Shown here: one piece after another, positions 26,754 through 34,438 of the stretch
Numbering within the stretch: position 1 is the stretch's first letter
Layout of the letters: every line of letters starts with the position of its first letter
Assembly (NCBI GenBank): GCA_003150355.1
Contig: QAMJ01000023.1
Span: 124,001-188,000 of the forward strand
Reading direction: 5' to 3'
Length of the DNA stretch: 64,000 bases
From: Clostridiales bacterium
Lineage (GTDB): Bacteria; Bacillota; Clostridia; Oscillospirales; Oscillospiraceae
The notes under the pieces: generated by a model
Told to the model about the DNA's origin: nothing
What the model saw: the letters and a program-made list of their open reading frames with translations, nothing else
Databases searched by the model: none
Program-made: the position numbers and the translations under genes

Positions 26754-26822
26754 ATGAGAGTTTTTATATTCAAGCTGCCGAAATTCATTTCCGATCTGAT
26801 AGCCAGATTTACCCGTAAGTAA
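26754..26822 (+). CDS. spoVM: SpoVM, spore coat assembly peptide
   Basis: A 22-residue reading frame, MRVFIFKLPKFISDLIARF plus TRK, preceded by AAAGGAG at ideal spacing. It matches the SpoVM pattern: a short beta-like N-terminus, an invariant-looking KLPKF turn with the helix-breaking proline, then an amphipathic helix with basic end. In B. subtilis SpoVM recognises the curved forespore membrane and anchors SpoIVA for coat assembly. Gene order strengthens the call, since B. subtilis spoVM lies downstream of prpC-prkC-rsgA. The gene is short enough to be missed by routine gene callers. Confidence 0.88.
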   Translation: MRVFIFKLPKFISDLIARFTRK

Positions 26823-26879
26823 TAAAGATGCCGCAGCGGGCATATTCTGTACAAACTGTGCAGCAAGGAGCAGAAGAAT

Positions 26880-28379
26880 ATGGAAATCAAATTTGAGAAT
26901 AAAAACGTGAGTATGTACCGGGAAATAAGCCGCCAGACAAAAAAAGTGCAGGAGAGTGCGGAGAGCGTCGTACCGGACACGGACGACGACATCGGCCGCA
27001 TCGCGACGGTGCAGAGCTATGTCATGCTCAAGAGCAAGGACATCACGAGCCGCGGCGTGCTGATATCGGGCGAGGCGGTCGCGTCGCTGCTGTACATAAC
27101 AGAAAGCCAGGAGAGCATGTCATTCGTCAGGCTCAGCAAGAGCTTTTCCGTGGAGTATGAGGTGCCGGAGATAGAGTCGGACGCTGCGGCGCAGATAAAG
27201 CTCTCGATACTCAGTACAGAGGCGAGAGTGATAAACCCGCGCAAGGTGTCGGTGACGTTCGAGATATCCGGGGAGCTGAGCTGCTATAAGCAGGAGAGCA
27301 TAAGCATAGAGTCGCGCCTGCCGGAGAACGCCTGCCGCGGCCTGCATGCGCGCTACGAGAGCGCCGAACTCATGTTCACCGACGCCGTATGTGAAAAGAC
27401 CTTTGCGGTAAACGAGCAGTTTTCGTTCCCCGGCGGCAAGCCGAAGCCGTCACGGCTCGTGTCGAGCAGGGCAGAGTTCGTTGTGAGCGACAGCCAGCTT
27501 ATCGGCACGAAGGTGATAGTAAAGGGAAGCGCGGAGCTTGCCGTATGCTATCTTTCCGATGAGGTGAACTACCCCGTGCGCACGGAGTTCTGCACCCCGT
27601 TTTCGCAGATAATCGATATCGGCGAGGAGTGCATGGACAGCTGCTGCGCGTCGATAGAGCTGACGGGCGCGTACTTTGACATTATAGACACCGTGAACGG
27701 CGATAAGGCGCTCGACGCGGAGCTTCACGCAGTGATGCAGCTGGTGTGCCGCAGCAGAAAGCGCATGACATATATTGCCGACGCTTACAGCAACCTCATG
27801 CCGGCGGAGTGCCGCAGGCAGTCCTGCCGCTACGATGCAGGCTCCGAGGTGCAGAAGCTCAAGCTTGCTGCGGATGAGCGGATAAGCATCGTCGAGGACT
27901 GCGCGGATGTACTCAGCGCGTTTGTGTCGGTGGCGCATATCTCGCAGGAGCAGACGAAGATAAGCGCGGCGGTGAATGTCGACGTTGTGTACCGCAGCAC
28001 ACAGGGGCAGCTTGCGGCGGTGCGGCGCAGCATCGGCATGGAGGGCGAGGGGAGCACCGGCATGAGGATCAGCTCGGCGCGCCTGACGGACGTCTATCTG
28101 CGTCCCGACGGGCAGTATGTCGACGGGCACATGGCGCTGGAACTGAGCTGCGTTTCGGTCGGCAGTGTTGAGGTCAGAAGGGTGGACTCGATAGAGCTTG
28201 ACGAAGAGAACGGCTTCGACCTTTCGCAGTACCCGGCGGTCACGCTCGTCAGAGCCGGGGATGAGACTATGTGGGAGCTTGCGAAGGAGTACCATTCGAG
28301 CGTTGAAAAGATCAGCGCCGCGAACCAGACCGAGGATGCCGGCAGCGCAGGACTTCTGCTTATCCCAAAATGCGTGTAA
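26880..28379 (+). CDS. sipL: SPOCS/DUF3794 and LysM protein, SipL-type spore coat morphogenesis factor
   Basis: A 499-residue protein with repeated DUF3794 (SPOCS) segments through about residue 440 and a C-terminal LysM-like domain beginning VRAGDETMWELAKEYHSS near residue 458. The architecture and length match SipL of Clostridioides difficile, where the LysM domain binds the SpoIVA ATPase to attach coat around the forespore. There is no signal peptide, consistent with a mother-cell cytoplasmic protein. It lies 57 bases after spoVM, whose product also partners SpoIVA. Other SPOCS proteins exist in Clostridia, so the exact orthology is inferred from domain order and context. Confidence 0.82.
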   Translation: MEIKFENKNVSMYREISRQTKKVQESAESVVPDTDDDIGRIATVQSYVMLKSKDITSRGVLISGEAVASLLYITESQESMSFVRLSKSFSVEYEVPEIESDAAAQIKLSILSTEARVINPRKVSVTFEISGELSCYKQESISIESRLPENACRGLHARYESAELMFTDAVCEKTFAVNEQFSFPGGKPKPSRLVSSRAEFVVSDSQLIGTKVIVKGSAELAVCYLSDEVNYPVRTEFCTPFSQIIDIGEECMDSCCASIELTGAYFDIIDTVNGDKALDAELHAVMQLVCRSRKRMTYIADAYSNLMPAECRRQSCRYDAGSEVQKLKLAADERISIVEDCADVLSAFVSVAHISQEQTKISAAVNVDVVYRSTQGQLAAVRRSIGMEGEGSTGMRISSARLTDVYLRPDGQYVDGHMALELSCVSVGSVEVRRVDSIELDEENGFDLSQYPAVTLVRAGDETMWELAKEYHSSVEKISAANQTEDAGSAGLLLIPKCV

Positions 28380-28387
28380 AAAACTAC

Positions 28388-28416
28388 TTGTCATAGCGCG
28401 GGCGATGTGATAAAAT
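28388..28416 (+). promoter_or_regulatory. Promoter of yebC
   Basis: TTGTCA, 17 nt, TAAAAT, about 57 bases before the yebC start. Confidence 0.6.
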
Positions 28417-28472
28417 ATTTGCCGTTAATGCTGCTATGCGTTTATTCACAAGATACAAGAGGAGTTGTTTAT

Positions 28473-29213
28473 ATGTCAGGACATTCCAAGTGGCACAACA
28501 TACAAAAGACCAAGGGAGCGGCTGACGCCAAGCGCGCGCAGGCCTTCACCAAGATAGCCAGAGAAATGATCGTGGCTGTCAAGGAGGGCGGCGGCGGTGA
28601 TCCGCGCAGCAACTCCAGACTTGCTGCTGTCATTGCCAAGGCAAAGGCTGCCAATATGCCGAACGATAATATCAAGCGCACTATCGATAAGGCGCTCGGC
28701 GCGGGCAATACCGAGAACTATGAAAAGGTCGTCTACGAGGGCTATGGTCCTCAGGGCGTTGCCGTCATTGTCGAGTCGATGACCGACAACCGCAACCGCA
28801 CCGCGGGCGAAATTCGCCACTACTTCGATAAGTACGGCGGAAACATGGGCGCTGCCAACTGCGTGTCCTGGTCCTTTGACCGCAAGGGTGTTATCGTCAT
28901 CGACAACGAGGACGAAGAGCTCGATGAGGACACCGTGATGATGGACGCTCTCGATGCGGGCGCTGCCGACTTTGAGGCCGACGGCGAAGTCATGACCGTC
29001 TACACCGCTGAGGACGATGTCGCATCTGTTGCCGACGCGCTGACTGAGAAGGGCTACAAGCTTCTCTCCGCGCAGGTCGAGATGCTGCCGCAGAACGGCT
29101 ACATCAAGCTCACCAATGAGGACGATATCAAGAACATGCAGAAGATGCTCGACATGTTCGAGGATAACGACGATGTCCAGAACGTCTGGCATAACTGGGA
29201 AGACGCAGAGTAA
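28473..29213 (+). CDS. yebC: YebC/PmpR family regulator
   Basis: A 246-residue cytoplasmic protein with the family opening MSGHSKWHNIQKTKGAADAK and the conserved NMPNDNIKRTIDKA near residue 54. YebC proteins were long called transcription regulators; recent work links some to translation of proline-rich stretches. The ATG at 28473 follows AGAGGAG; the earlier in-frame start at 28407 adds unrelated leader residues and was rejected. The gene is monocistronic, bounded by a promoter and a strong terminator. Confidence 0.95.
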   Translation: MSGHSKWHNIQKTKGAADAKRAQAFTKIAREMIVAVKEGGGGDPRSNSRLAAVIAKAKAANMPNDNIKRTIDKALGAGNTENYEKVVYEGYGPQGVAVIVESMTDNRNRTAGEIRHYFDKYGGNMGAANCVSWSFDRKGVIVIDNEDEELDEDTVMMDALDAGAADFEADGEVMTVYTAEDDVASVADALTEKGYKLLSAQVEMLPQNGYIKLTNEDDIKNMQKMLDMFEDNDDVQNVWHNWEDAE

Positions 29214-29238
29214 GCATTTACGATGCGGAAATGAATAC

Positions 29239-29274
29239 AAAAACCTCCTGCTGATCCATCAGCAGGAGGTTTTT
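29239..29274 (+). terminator. Terminator after yebC
   Basis: A 17-bp perfect stem (29239-29255 with 29258-29274) with a two-base central gap and terminal A and T runs. Its symmetry would let it stop transcription from either side, including the minus-strand gene ending at 29332. Confidence 0.85.
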
Positions 29275-29331
29275 GCTTGTGAAAATCGGCTCTATATCAA
29301 TATTGACATAGAGCTGAAAATAATTCAGCTA

Positions 29332-30141
29332 TTACCTTGCCTCTATTGACTCATAGTACATGGTGAATATTCCGATATTTTCATCAAAACTTCCGATTCT
29401 CGCACAGACGTGAACATTAGATCCAACATTCATAAAGCTTGGCAAGTTCTTGGAAATATTACATCCAAGTGTTCTACTTGTCACGCTTTCAATTCGGATT
29501 GTTGGGCCAATTTGATAATCCGCATCGTAGTCACCATAGCTCAAAAGGATATCATATGTGGTATCCGAAATTGAGGTTGTACCGTTAAAAGGGTTATACA
29601 CAGAATGATGGTCGATATAATCAACCCGTCCGTCAAACTCGATTATTCTTCCATGGTATTTTTCGGCAAATTCAGAATAGGCTGGATCAATATTAGCAGT
29701 TATAGAAAAAATTTTTGCCAAGTCTTCACAATTTTCAACCGTTAAAGTTTCAGTGTCTTCTTTTTTGGATGTATTAAGGTTATAGTTATTATCTTCAATT
29801 TGCTTATCTGGAAAAGTGTGATAAGTAATAACAACTGCTACGTCTGATGGATACCATTTATCTGGAGAATATTCAGAATTTCCATCAACTGAGACAGCCT
29901 CGACTTCTCCATCTTTTGTAAGCCAGCCGGTTATAAGATCGTCTATCTTTTCTAATTGAATATTTGTGAAACCGGCTTTCTCAAAATCTTTATAAACATC
30001 TTCGTAATTCCGACCGTGTTGAATGCTGGAGCCAGATGGTGTTTTGGCTTCACCGTCATGGACTTCCAAATTACGCCCGGTCTTGGCAAATATCAATACG
30101 ATTGCCACAATTGCCAGACACAGAGGAAAAATTTTTTTCAT
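29332..30141 (-). CDS. Membrane-anchored protein of unknown function (DUF4839-like), A+T-rich
   Basis: A 269-residue protein with an N-terminal hydrophobic anchor (MKKIFPLCLAIVAIVLIFA) and an otherwise soluble, acidic exported part. The segment around residues 45-105 (DVYKDFEKAGFTNIQ onward) resembles PASTA-like or DUF4839 repeats; the C-terminal half looks like a small beta-barrel domain (IEFDGRVDYIDHH near 185). The start at 30141 follows AGGAG; the longer frame to 30201 was rejected. Base composition is visibly lower in G+C than both neighbours, suggesting acquisition by transfer. The family name is from memory and not certain. Confidence 0.6.
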   Translation of the reverse strand: MKKIFPLCLAIVAIVLIFAKTGRNLEVHDGEAKTPSGSSIQHGRNYEDVYKDFEKAGFTNIQLEKIDDLITGWLTKDGEVEAVSVDGNSEYSPDKWYPSDVAVVITYHTFPDKQIEDNNYNLNTSKKEDTETLTVENCEDLAKIFSITANIDPAYSEFAEKYHGRIIEFDGRVDYIDHHSVYNPFNGTTSISDTTYDILLSYGDYDADYQIGPTIRIESVTSRTLGCNISKNLPSFMNVGSNVHVCARIGSFDENIGIFTMYYESIEAR

Positions 30142-30240
30142 CTCATTGTTCTCCTGTTGATTTGAAGACTTTAATGAAGAGATGTCTCCGATTGTCGCCA
30201 ATTAAATATATTAAATTATGCAACGCGTTGGTAACAAACG

Positions 30241-30585
30241 CTACATTGCTTCTATCTCTTTGATGTTGTACTCGTTGCCGGTGATGAGGAAAGTGTTCGT
30301 GCTGTGGCAATGCGGGCATTCCTTGGCGTACTGCACCGTGGGATAGGTCTGCTTGCAGTCCTGACAGAAGGTGACCGCGGGCAGAGTCTCTATCTTCAGC
30401 TCGGCTTCCTTGAGGAAGTCGGATTTTTTACGGGCGTAGAGCCAGAAATCCGAGAGATAGCTGGGGATGATGCCGCTGACCTCGCCGACCTCGAGAGTCA
30501 CCGAACCGATCTTGGTCAGGTGATTCTCGACGGCGAGCTTGTCGACGGTATCAATGATATAAACAACGGTACCGAGTTCGTGCAT
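30241..30585 (-). CDS. HypA/HybF-like nickel metallochaperone family protein
   Basis: A 114-residue protein with HypA features: the N-terminal nickel-binding MHE and two zinc-binding pairs, CQDC near residue 74 and CPHC near 95. HypA proteins deliver nickel to NiFe hydrogenase with HypB, but no hyp or hydrogenase genes are in the window. The start ATG overlaps the stop of the upstream flavoprotein gene (TAATG), so the two are translationally coupled and probably act together. A role as a maturation or electron-transfer accessory for that flavoprotein is inference. Confidence 0.78.
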   Translation of the reverse strand: MHELGTVVYIIDTVDKLAVENHLTKIGSVTLEVGEVSGIIPSYLSDFWLYARKKSDFLKEAELKIETLPAVTFCQDCKQTYPTVQYAKECPHCHSTNTFLITGNEYNIKEIEAM

Positions 30586-33302
30586 TACTTGTTCTTCCGA
30601 TTCTTGATGATCTTGATCTCACGCTTGAGCGTGTAGGGCAGGATGGCCTTCATCTTGTCCTCGGCCTTGTACATCTTCGATGCATCGGGCAGGTCGCGGC
30701 TGAGGTGGATGGCGTCGAACTCGCACTTGGTGGTGCAGAGGCCGCAGCCGATGCACTGGTTCTCGTCGACCTCGGTAGCGCCGCAGCCAAGGCAGCGGGA
30801 GGCTTCCTTGCGTATCTGCTCTTCGGTGAAGGTCAGGCGGTCATTGGAGAAGGTCTTGGCCTTTGCAGCATCGTGACCGGGAACCTGACGCGGGGCGTTG
30901 TCAAAGCCGATGGGGATGACAGCCTCTTCCTTGTTGAGCTCGATGAACTCGCGGCGGTTGCGGCCGAGAGTCAGGCTCTGGCCGGGATTGACGAAGCGGT
31001 GCAGAGACTCTGCGCCGATGCGTCCGGCAGCGATGGCGTCGATGGCGAACTTCGGCCCGGTGACAAAGTCGCCGCCGGCGAAGATGTCGCTCTGCGTGGT
31101 CTGGCCGGTGACCGGGTCAATGACCACGGTGCCGTTCTTGTTAAAGGTCATGCCCTCGGGGGCGATGCCGCCGAGATCGACCTGCTGACCGACCGCGCCG
31201 ATAACGCTGTCGACCTCGATGGTCTCATACTCGCCGGTGCCGACAGGCTTGCGGCGGCCCTTTTCGTCAGGCTCGCCGAGCTCCATACGCTCGACCTTGA
31301 GCGCACTGACCTTGCCATCCTTACCGATTATCTCGACAGGGGCGCTGAGGAAACGGAACTTGACGCCCTCAGCCATCGCCTCGGAGATCTCTTCTTCGTC
31401 GGCGGGCATTTCGGCCTGACTGCGGCGGTAGATTATATAGGTGTCCTCTGCGCCGCAGCGGACTGCGGTACGGCACACGTCCATTGCGACGTTGCCGCCG
31501 CCGATGACGGCGCACTTCTTGCCGATGGCGGGCTTTCCGCCGAGGTTGACCTCGCGCAGGAAGTCGATGCCGCCGAACACGCCTTCAAGCTCCTCGCCGG
31601 GAACGCCGATCGGTGCGGACTTCTGAGCGCCGATGGCGAGATAGAAGCCCTTGTAGCCCTGAGCGCGCAGCTCGTCAAGAGTAATGTCCTTGCCGACCTC
31701 GACGCCGCATTTGAACTCAACGCCCATCTCACGCAGAACGTCTATCTCAGCGTTGACAACGTCCTTTTCAAGACGGAAGTTGGGAATGCCGAGGGTGAGC
31801 ATACCGCCGGGTGCGGGGTTCTTATCGAACACGGTGACCTTATAGAGCATATTTGCCAGATAGTAGGCACAGCTCATACCGGCAGGGCCGGCACCGATAA
31901 CGGCGATCTTCTGTTCATAGGGAATGAGCTGCTGCTTCTTGGGACGCGGTGCGGGGATATAGCGGCTCTCGGCCTTGAGCTCCTGTTCGGCGATGAACTT
32001 CTTGATCTCATCGATGGCGACGGGGCTGTCGATGCTGCCGCGGGTGCAGGCCTGCTCGCAGCGGCGGTTGCATATACTGCCGCAGACGGCGGGGAAGGGG
32101 TTATCCTGCTTTATGAGCTTGAGCGCGTCAAGATACCTGCCCTCGGCAGCCATCTTGACATAGCCCTGAACGGCGATATGCGCGGGGCATGCGGCCTTGC
32201 AGGGGGAGGTGCCGGTGTCATAGCAGTTTATCATGTTGTCGTCGCGGTAATTAGGGTTCCACTTATCAGGACCCCACTTGGTATCGTCGGGCAGCTCGTG
32301 CTTGGGGTACTTGATGTAGCCGTTCTTGGTGCAGAGCTTCTGGCCGAGCTTTGCCGCACCGGCAGGGCAGACCTCAACGCACTTGCCGCAGGCGACGCAC
32401 TTTTCCTTATCGACATGCGCGATATATGCGCTGCGGGACATGTTGGGCGTATTGAAAAGCTGGGAGGTGCGCAGCGCGTAGCAGACGCCGGGCGCGCAGT
32501 TGCAAATGGCGAATATCTTATCCTCGCCGTCGATATTGGTTATCTGGTGGACATAGCCCTCATCCTCGGCGCGCTGGAGTATTGCCATAGCCTCATCATA
32601 GGTGATGAGCTTGCCGTCCTTCTGGGTCTCGTCACAGTAAACGGCGGTGTCGCCGACTGCGATGCACCACAGGTCTTCAACATCGCCGGAGCCTTCGCCG
32701 CGCACACTCTGGGAGCGGCGGCAGGAGCAGACGCCTACTGCAAACTTGTCATACTTCTTCAGCCAGTGGGACAGATGCTCAATGCTGACGGACTTGGAGC
32801 CGGTGGGGATGGCTTTCTCGACGGGGATAACGTGCATGCCGATGCCTGCGCCGCCGAGGGGAACCATAGGCGTGACTTTCTCGAGGGGGAGAGTGGTCAT
32901 GGCGTTAAAGAAGTCGCACACCTCGGGGTGCTCGTCAACGAATTCCTTGCGCATGTTGAGGAACTCAGCCGCGCCGGGAACGAAGAGCGGCAGTATGTAC
33001 TGCTTGACATGCGCGTCGTTCTCCCAGTTCCATTCGATAAGGCCGACAACGCCCATCTCATGGAGCTTCTTTTCGAGCGCGTCCAGATCCGTCCAGCCGG
33101 AGGACTTGGAAACATCCTCAAGCGTCATGGGGGTGCGCTGCTTCATGCTCAGGGCGATGCTGACCATATCGTCATCAAGCACCTTGGCAAGCCCCCAGTA
33201 TTCCGGGCAGCTCTCGTCCAGCTTTTTAAGGCCGAGCTTATAGGGGATGCGGTCGGTCATTTTCTGACCGAGCTTATAAAGATTTTCTTTATTTGTCACC
33301 AT
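30585..33302 (-). CDS. Multidomain Fe-S flavoprotein, NAD(P)-binding oxidoreductase
   Basis: About 905 residues. Residues 1-300 form an N-terminal domain with a CSCRRS Cys cluster and CNCAPGVC. A ferredoxin-type motif CVACGKCVEVCP follows near 316. The central glutamate-synthase-small-subunit-like part has a CNRRCEQACTRG Fe-S site near 420, the FAD loop VIGAGPAGMSCAYYLAN near 474 and the NAD(P) loop VIGGGNVAMDVCRTA near 607. A C-terminal ferredoxin pair (CLGC, CIGCGLCTTKC) closes the chain. It should shuttle electrons between NAD(P)H and ferredoxin-like partners, as NfnB and GltD relatives do. The ATG at 33302 follows GGAGG; longer starts were rejected. Confidence 0.85.
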   Translation of the reverse strand: MVTNKENLYKLGQKMTDRIPYKLGLKKLDESCPEYWGLAKVLDDDMVSIALSMKQRTPMTLEDVSKSSGWTDLDALEKKLHEMGVVGLIEWNWENDAHVKQYILPLFVPGAAEFLNMRKEFVDEHPEVCDFFNAMTTLPLEKVTPMVPLGGAGIGMHVIPVEKAIPTGSKSVSIEHLSHWLKKYDKFAVGVCSCRRSQSVRGEGSGDVEDLWCIAVGDTAVYCDETQKDGKLITYDEAMAILQRAEDEGYVHQITNIDGEDKIFAICNCAPGVCYALRTSQLFNTPNMSRSAYIAHVDKEKCVACGKCVEVCPAGAAKLGQKLCTKNGYIKYPKHELPDDTKWGPDKWNPNYRDDNMINCYDTGTSPCKAACPAHIAVQGYVKMAAEGRYLDALKLIKQDNPFPAVCGSICNRRCEQACTRGSIDSPVAIDEIKKFIAEQELKAESRYIPAPRPKKQQLIPYEQKIAVIGAGPAGMSCAYYLANMLYKVTVFDKNPAPGGMLTLGIPNFRLEKDVVNAEIDVLREMGVEFKCGVEVGKDITLDELRAQGYKGFYLAIGAQKSAPIGVPGEELEGVFGGIDFLREVNLGGKPAIGKKCAVIGGGNVAMDVCRTAVRCGAEDTYIIYRRSQAEMPADEEEISEAMAEGVKFRFLSAPVEIIGKDGKVSALKVERMELGEPDEKGRRKPVGTGEYETIEVDSVIGAVGQQVDLGGIAPEGMTFNKNGTVVIDPVTGQTTQSDIFAGGDFVTGPKFAIDAIAAGRIGAESLHRFVNPGQSLTLGRNRREFIELNKEEAVIPIGFDNAPRQVPGHDAAKAKTFSNDRLTFTEEQIRKEASRCLGCGATEVDENQCIGCGLCTTKCEFDAIHLSRDLPDASKMYKAEDKMKAILPYTLKREIKIIKNRKNK

Positions 33303-33476
33303 TTGGGCAACATCCTCCTCATAAAGAATAGTGATACTCTCATACGTCAATATAATAACATACCGGGAGTGAGAAGTCACGCATTTTCGTGCTTTTGGGT
33401 ACAATTTGTACAACTGATATTATTTTGTCGGATTTTAGGCCGGCGAAACAAATTTGACAGTCAAATATAAATACAC

Positions 33477-33505
33477 TTGTCTTTTTGACGAAGACAGGTT
33501 ATTAT
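33477..33505 (+). promoter_or_regulatory. Promoter of the ACT-domain gene
   Basis: TTGTCT, 17 nt, TATTAT, about 33 bases before the ATG. The divergent region also holds a perfect 13-base palindrome at 33399-33411. Confidence 0.5.
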
Positions 33506-33537
33506 ATAGCGTACAGATATGGAACGGAGGCGCGGAC

Positions 33538-33975
33538 ATGCTGGAAAACTATCTCATTATCCATAAGGACATACTGCCGGATTATTATGAAAAGGTCATA
33601 GAGGCGCGGCGGCTCGTTGAATCCGGAAAGGTGAAGGATGTCAGTCAGGCTGTCAAGCAGGTCGGCATTTCCCGCAGCACGTATTATAAATACAAGGACT
33701 ATATTCTCGAGCCGATAGACATCGGCAGCGGGCGCAAGGCGGTGCTCTCAATGATGCTGACGCATGAGCAGGGGGTGCTGAGCGCGCTGCTGTCGAAGAT
33801 ATCCAGCGCGGGCGGGAGCGTGCTGACTATTACGCAGAGCCTGCCGATACACGGAAAGGCCAGCGTTACGCTGTCGTTAGATATAAGCGCGATGCCCGGC
33901 AGCATGGCGGGGCTGATAGAGAGCCTCGGCAGCACGCCGGGAGCCGAGCAGGTGCGCCTGCTGGCCGTGGAGTGA
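33538..33975 (+). CDS. ACT domain-containing protein (PheB/UPF0735-like)
   Basis: A 145-residue protein. Residues 1-65 contain a helix-turn-helix-like segment (VKQVGISRSTYYKYKDYI near 42). Residues 70-145 form an ACT domain, the small-molecule, usually amino-acid, binding fold. The family is annotated UPF0735 or PheB and is found beside homoserine dehydrogenase in many Clostridia; here no amino-acid biosynthesis gene is adjacent. The start at 33538 follows CGGAGG; the longer frame from 33454 was rejected. It is probably a small amino-acid-responsive regulator. Confidence 0.82.
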   Translation: MLENYLIIHKDILPDYYEKVIEARRLVESGKVKDVSQAVKQVGISRSTYYKYKDYILEPIDIGSGRKAVLSMMLTHEQGVLSALLSKISSAGGSVLTITQSLPIHGKASVTLSLDISAMPGSMAGLIESLGSTPGAEQVRLLAVE

Positions 33976-33989
33976 TGCAATGAACAAAA

Positions 33990-34155
33990 AAGCCTCGCAG
34001 AGTTTTTTGCCCGCAGGCAAAAAATAAATCAGATACATTTTCACCGGCGGCGTGTACGTCGGTGAAAATACTTCTCGCGTAGTGAGTGTCGAGCCTGCGA
34101 GGCGCGAACGGAGCGCAAGCCCTTTTGTCAAAGAACCAAAGGTTCTTTGACAAAA
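33990..34155. repeat. Structured intergenic element with nested inverted repeats
   Basis: About 165 bases with no convincing reading frame. An outer 9-bp pair (33992-34000 with 34095-34103) encloses a perfect 9-bp hairpin (34003-34011 with 34016-34024) and a 9-bp hairpin (34038-34046 with 34060-34068). A third, perfect 15-bp hairpin with an AAA loop follows at 34123-34155. The layout resembles dispersed palindromic intergenic elements of Oscillospiraceae genomes. It occupies most of the gap between the ACT gene and the TetR gene; copy number cannot be tested in this window. Confidence 0.6.
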
Positions 34156-34160
34156 TACGA

Positions 34161-34188
34161 AAAGCCCGGGTCAGACGACCCGGGCTTT
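34161..34188 (+). terminator. Terminator in the ACT-TetR gap
   Basis: A perfect 12-bp G+C-rich stem (34161-34172 with 34177-34188) with an AGAC loop and A and T flanks. The 34189-34377 stretch downstream of it shows no gene. Confidence 0.75.
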
Positions 34189-34377
34189 CCTGTATTTCAG
34201 AGGACAAAATGAAAAAGATGAAAAACTGCCACTTGCAATTATTATAATACCCGCGATATGTTTCAGATGTAACGGAGATTGTATTTCAGAATTGTAAAAT
34301 ATACATATCCGGCCGATGCGTCGCACTGCGTGTAAAGATAGAAAACAGAAATAATATGAAAAACGGCGAAAAATGCT

Positions 34378-34406
34378 TTGCCAATGTATGACGCTTGTGT
34401 TATAAT
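34378..34406 (+). promoter_or_regulatory. Promoter of the TetR-family gene
   Basis: TTGCCA, 17 nt, TATAAT, with the start codon 33 bases further on. Confidence 0.65.
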
Positions 34407-34438
34407 AATAACCAGAGAAGGATGGGGAGGGTGTTATC

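Noticed and set aside
30705..33470. 921-residue open frame on the plus strand opposite the Fe-S flavoprotein
   Set aside because: It is the complement of a real, motif-rich gene; its translation is low-complexity Ala/Leu/Asp sequence with no family motif. Long antisense frames are expected in G+C-rich coding DNA.
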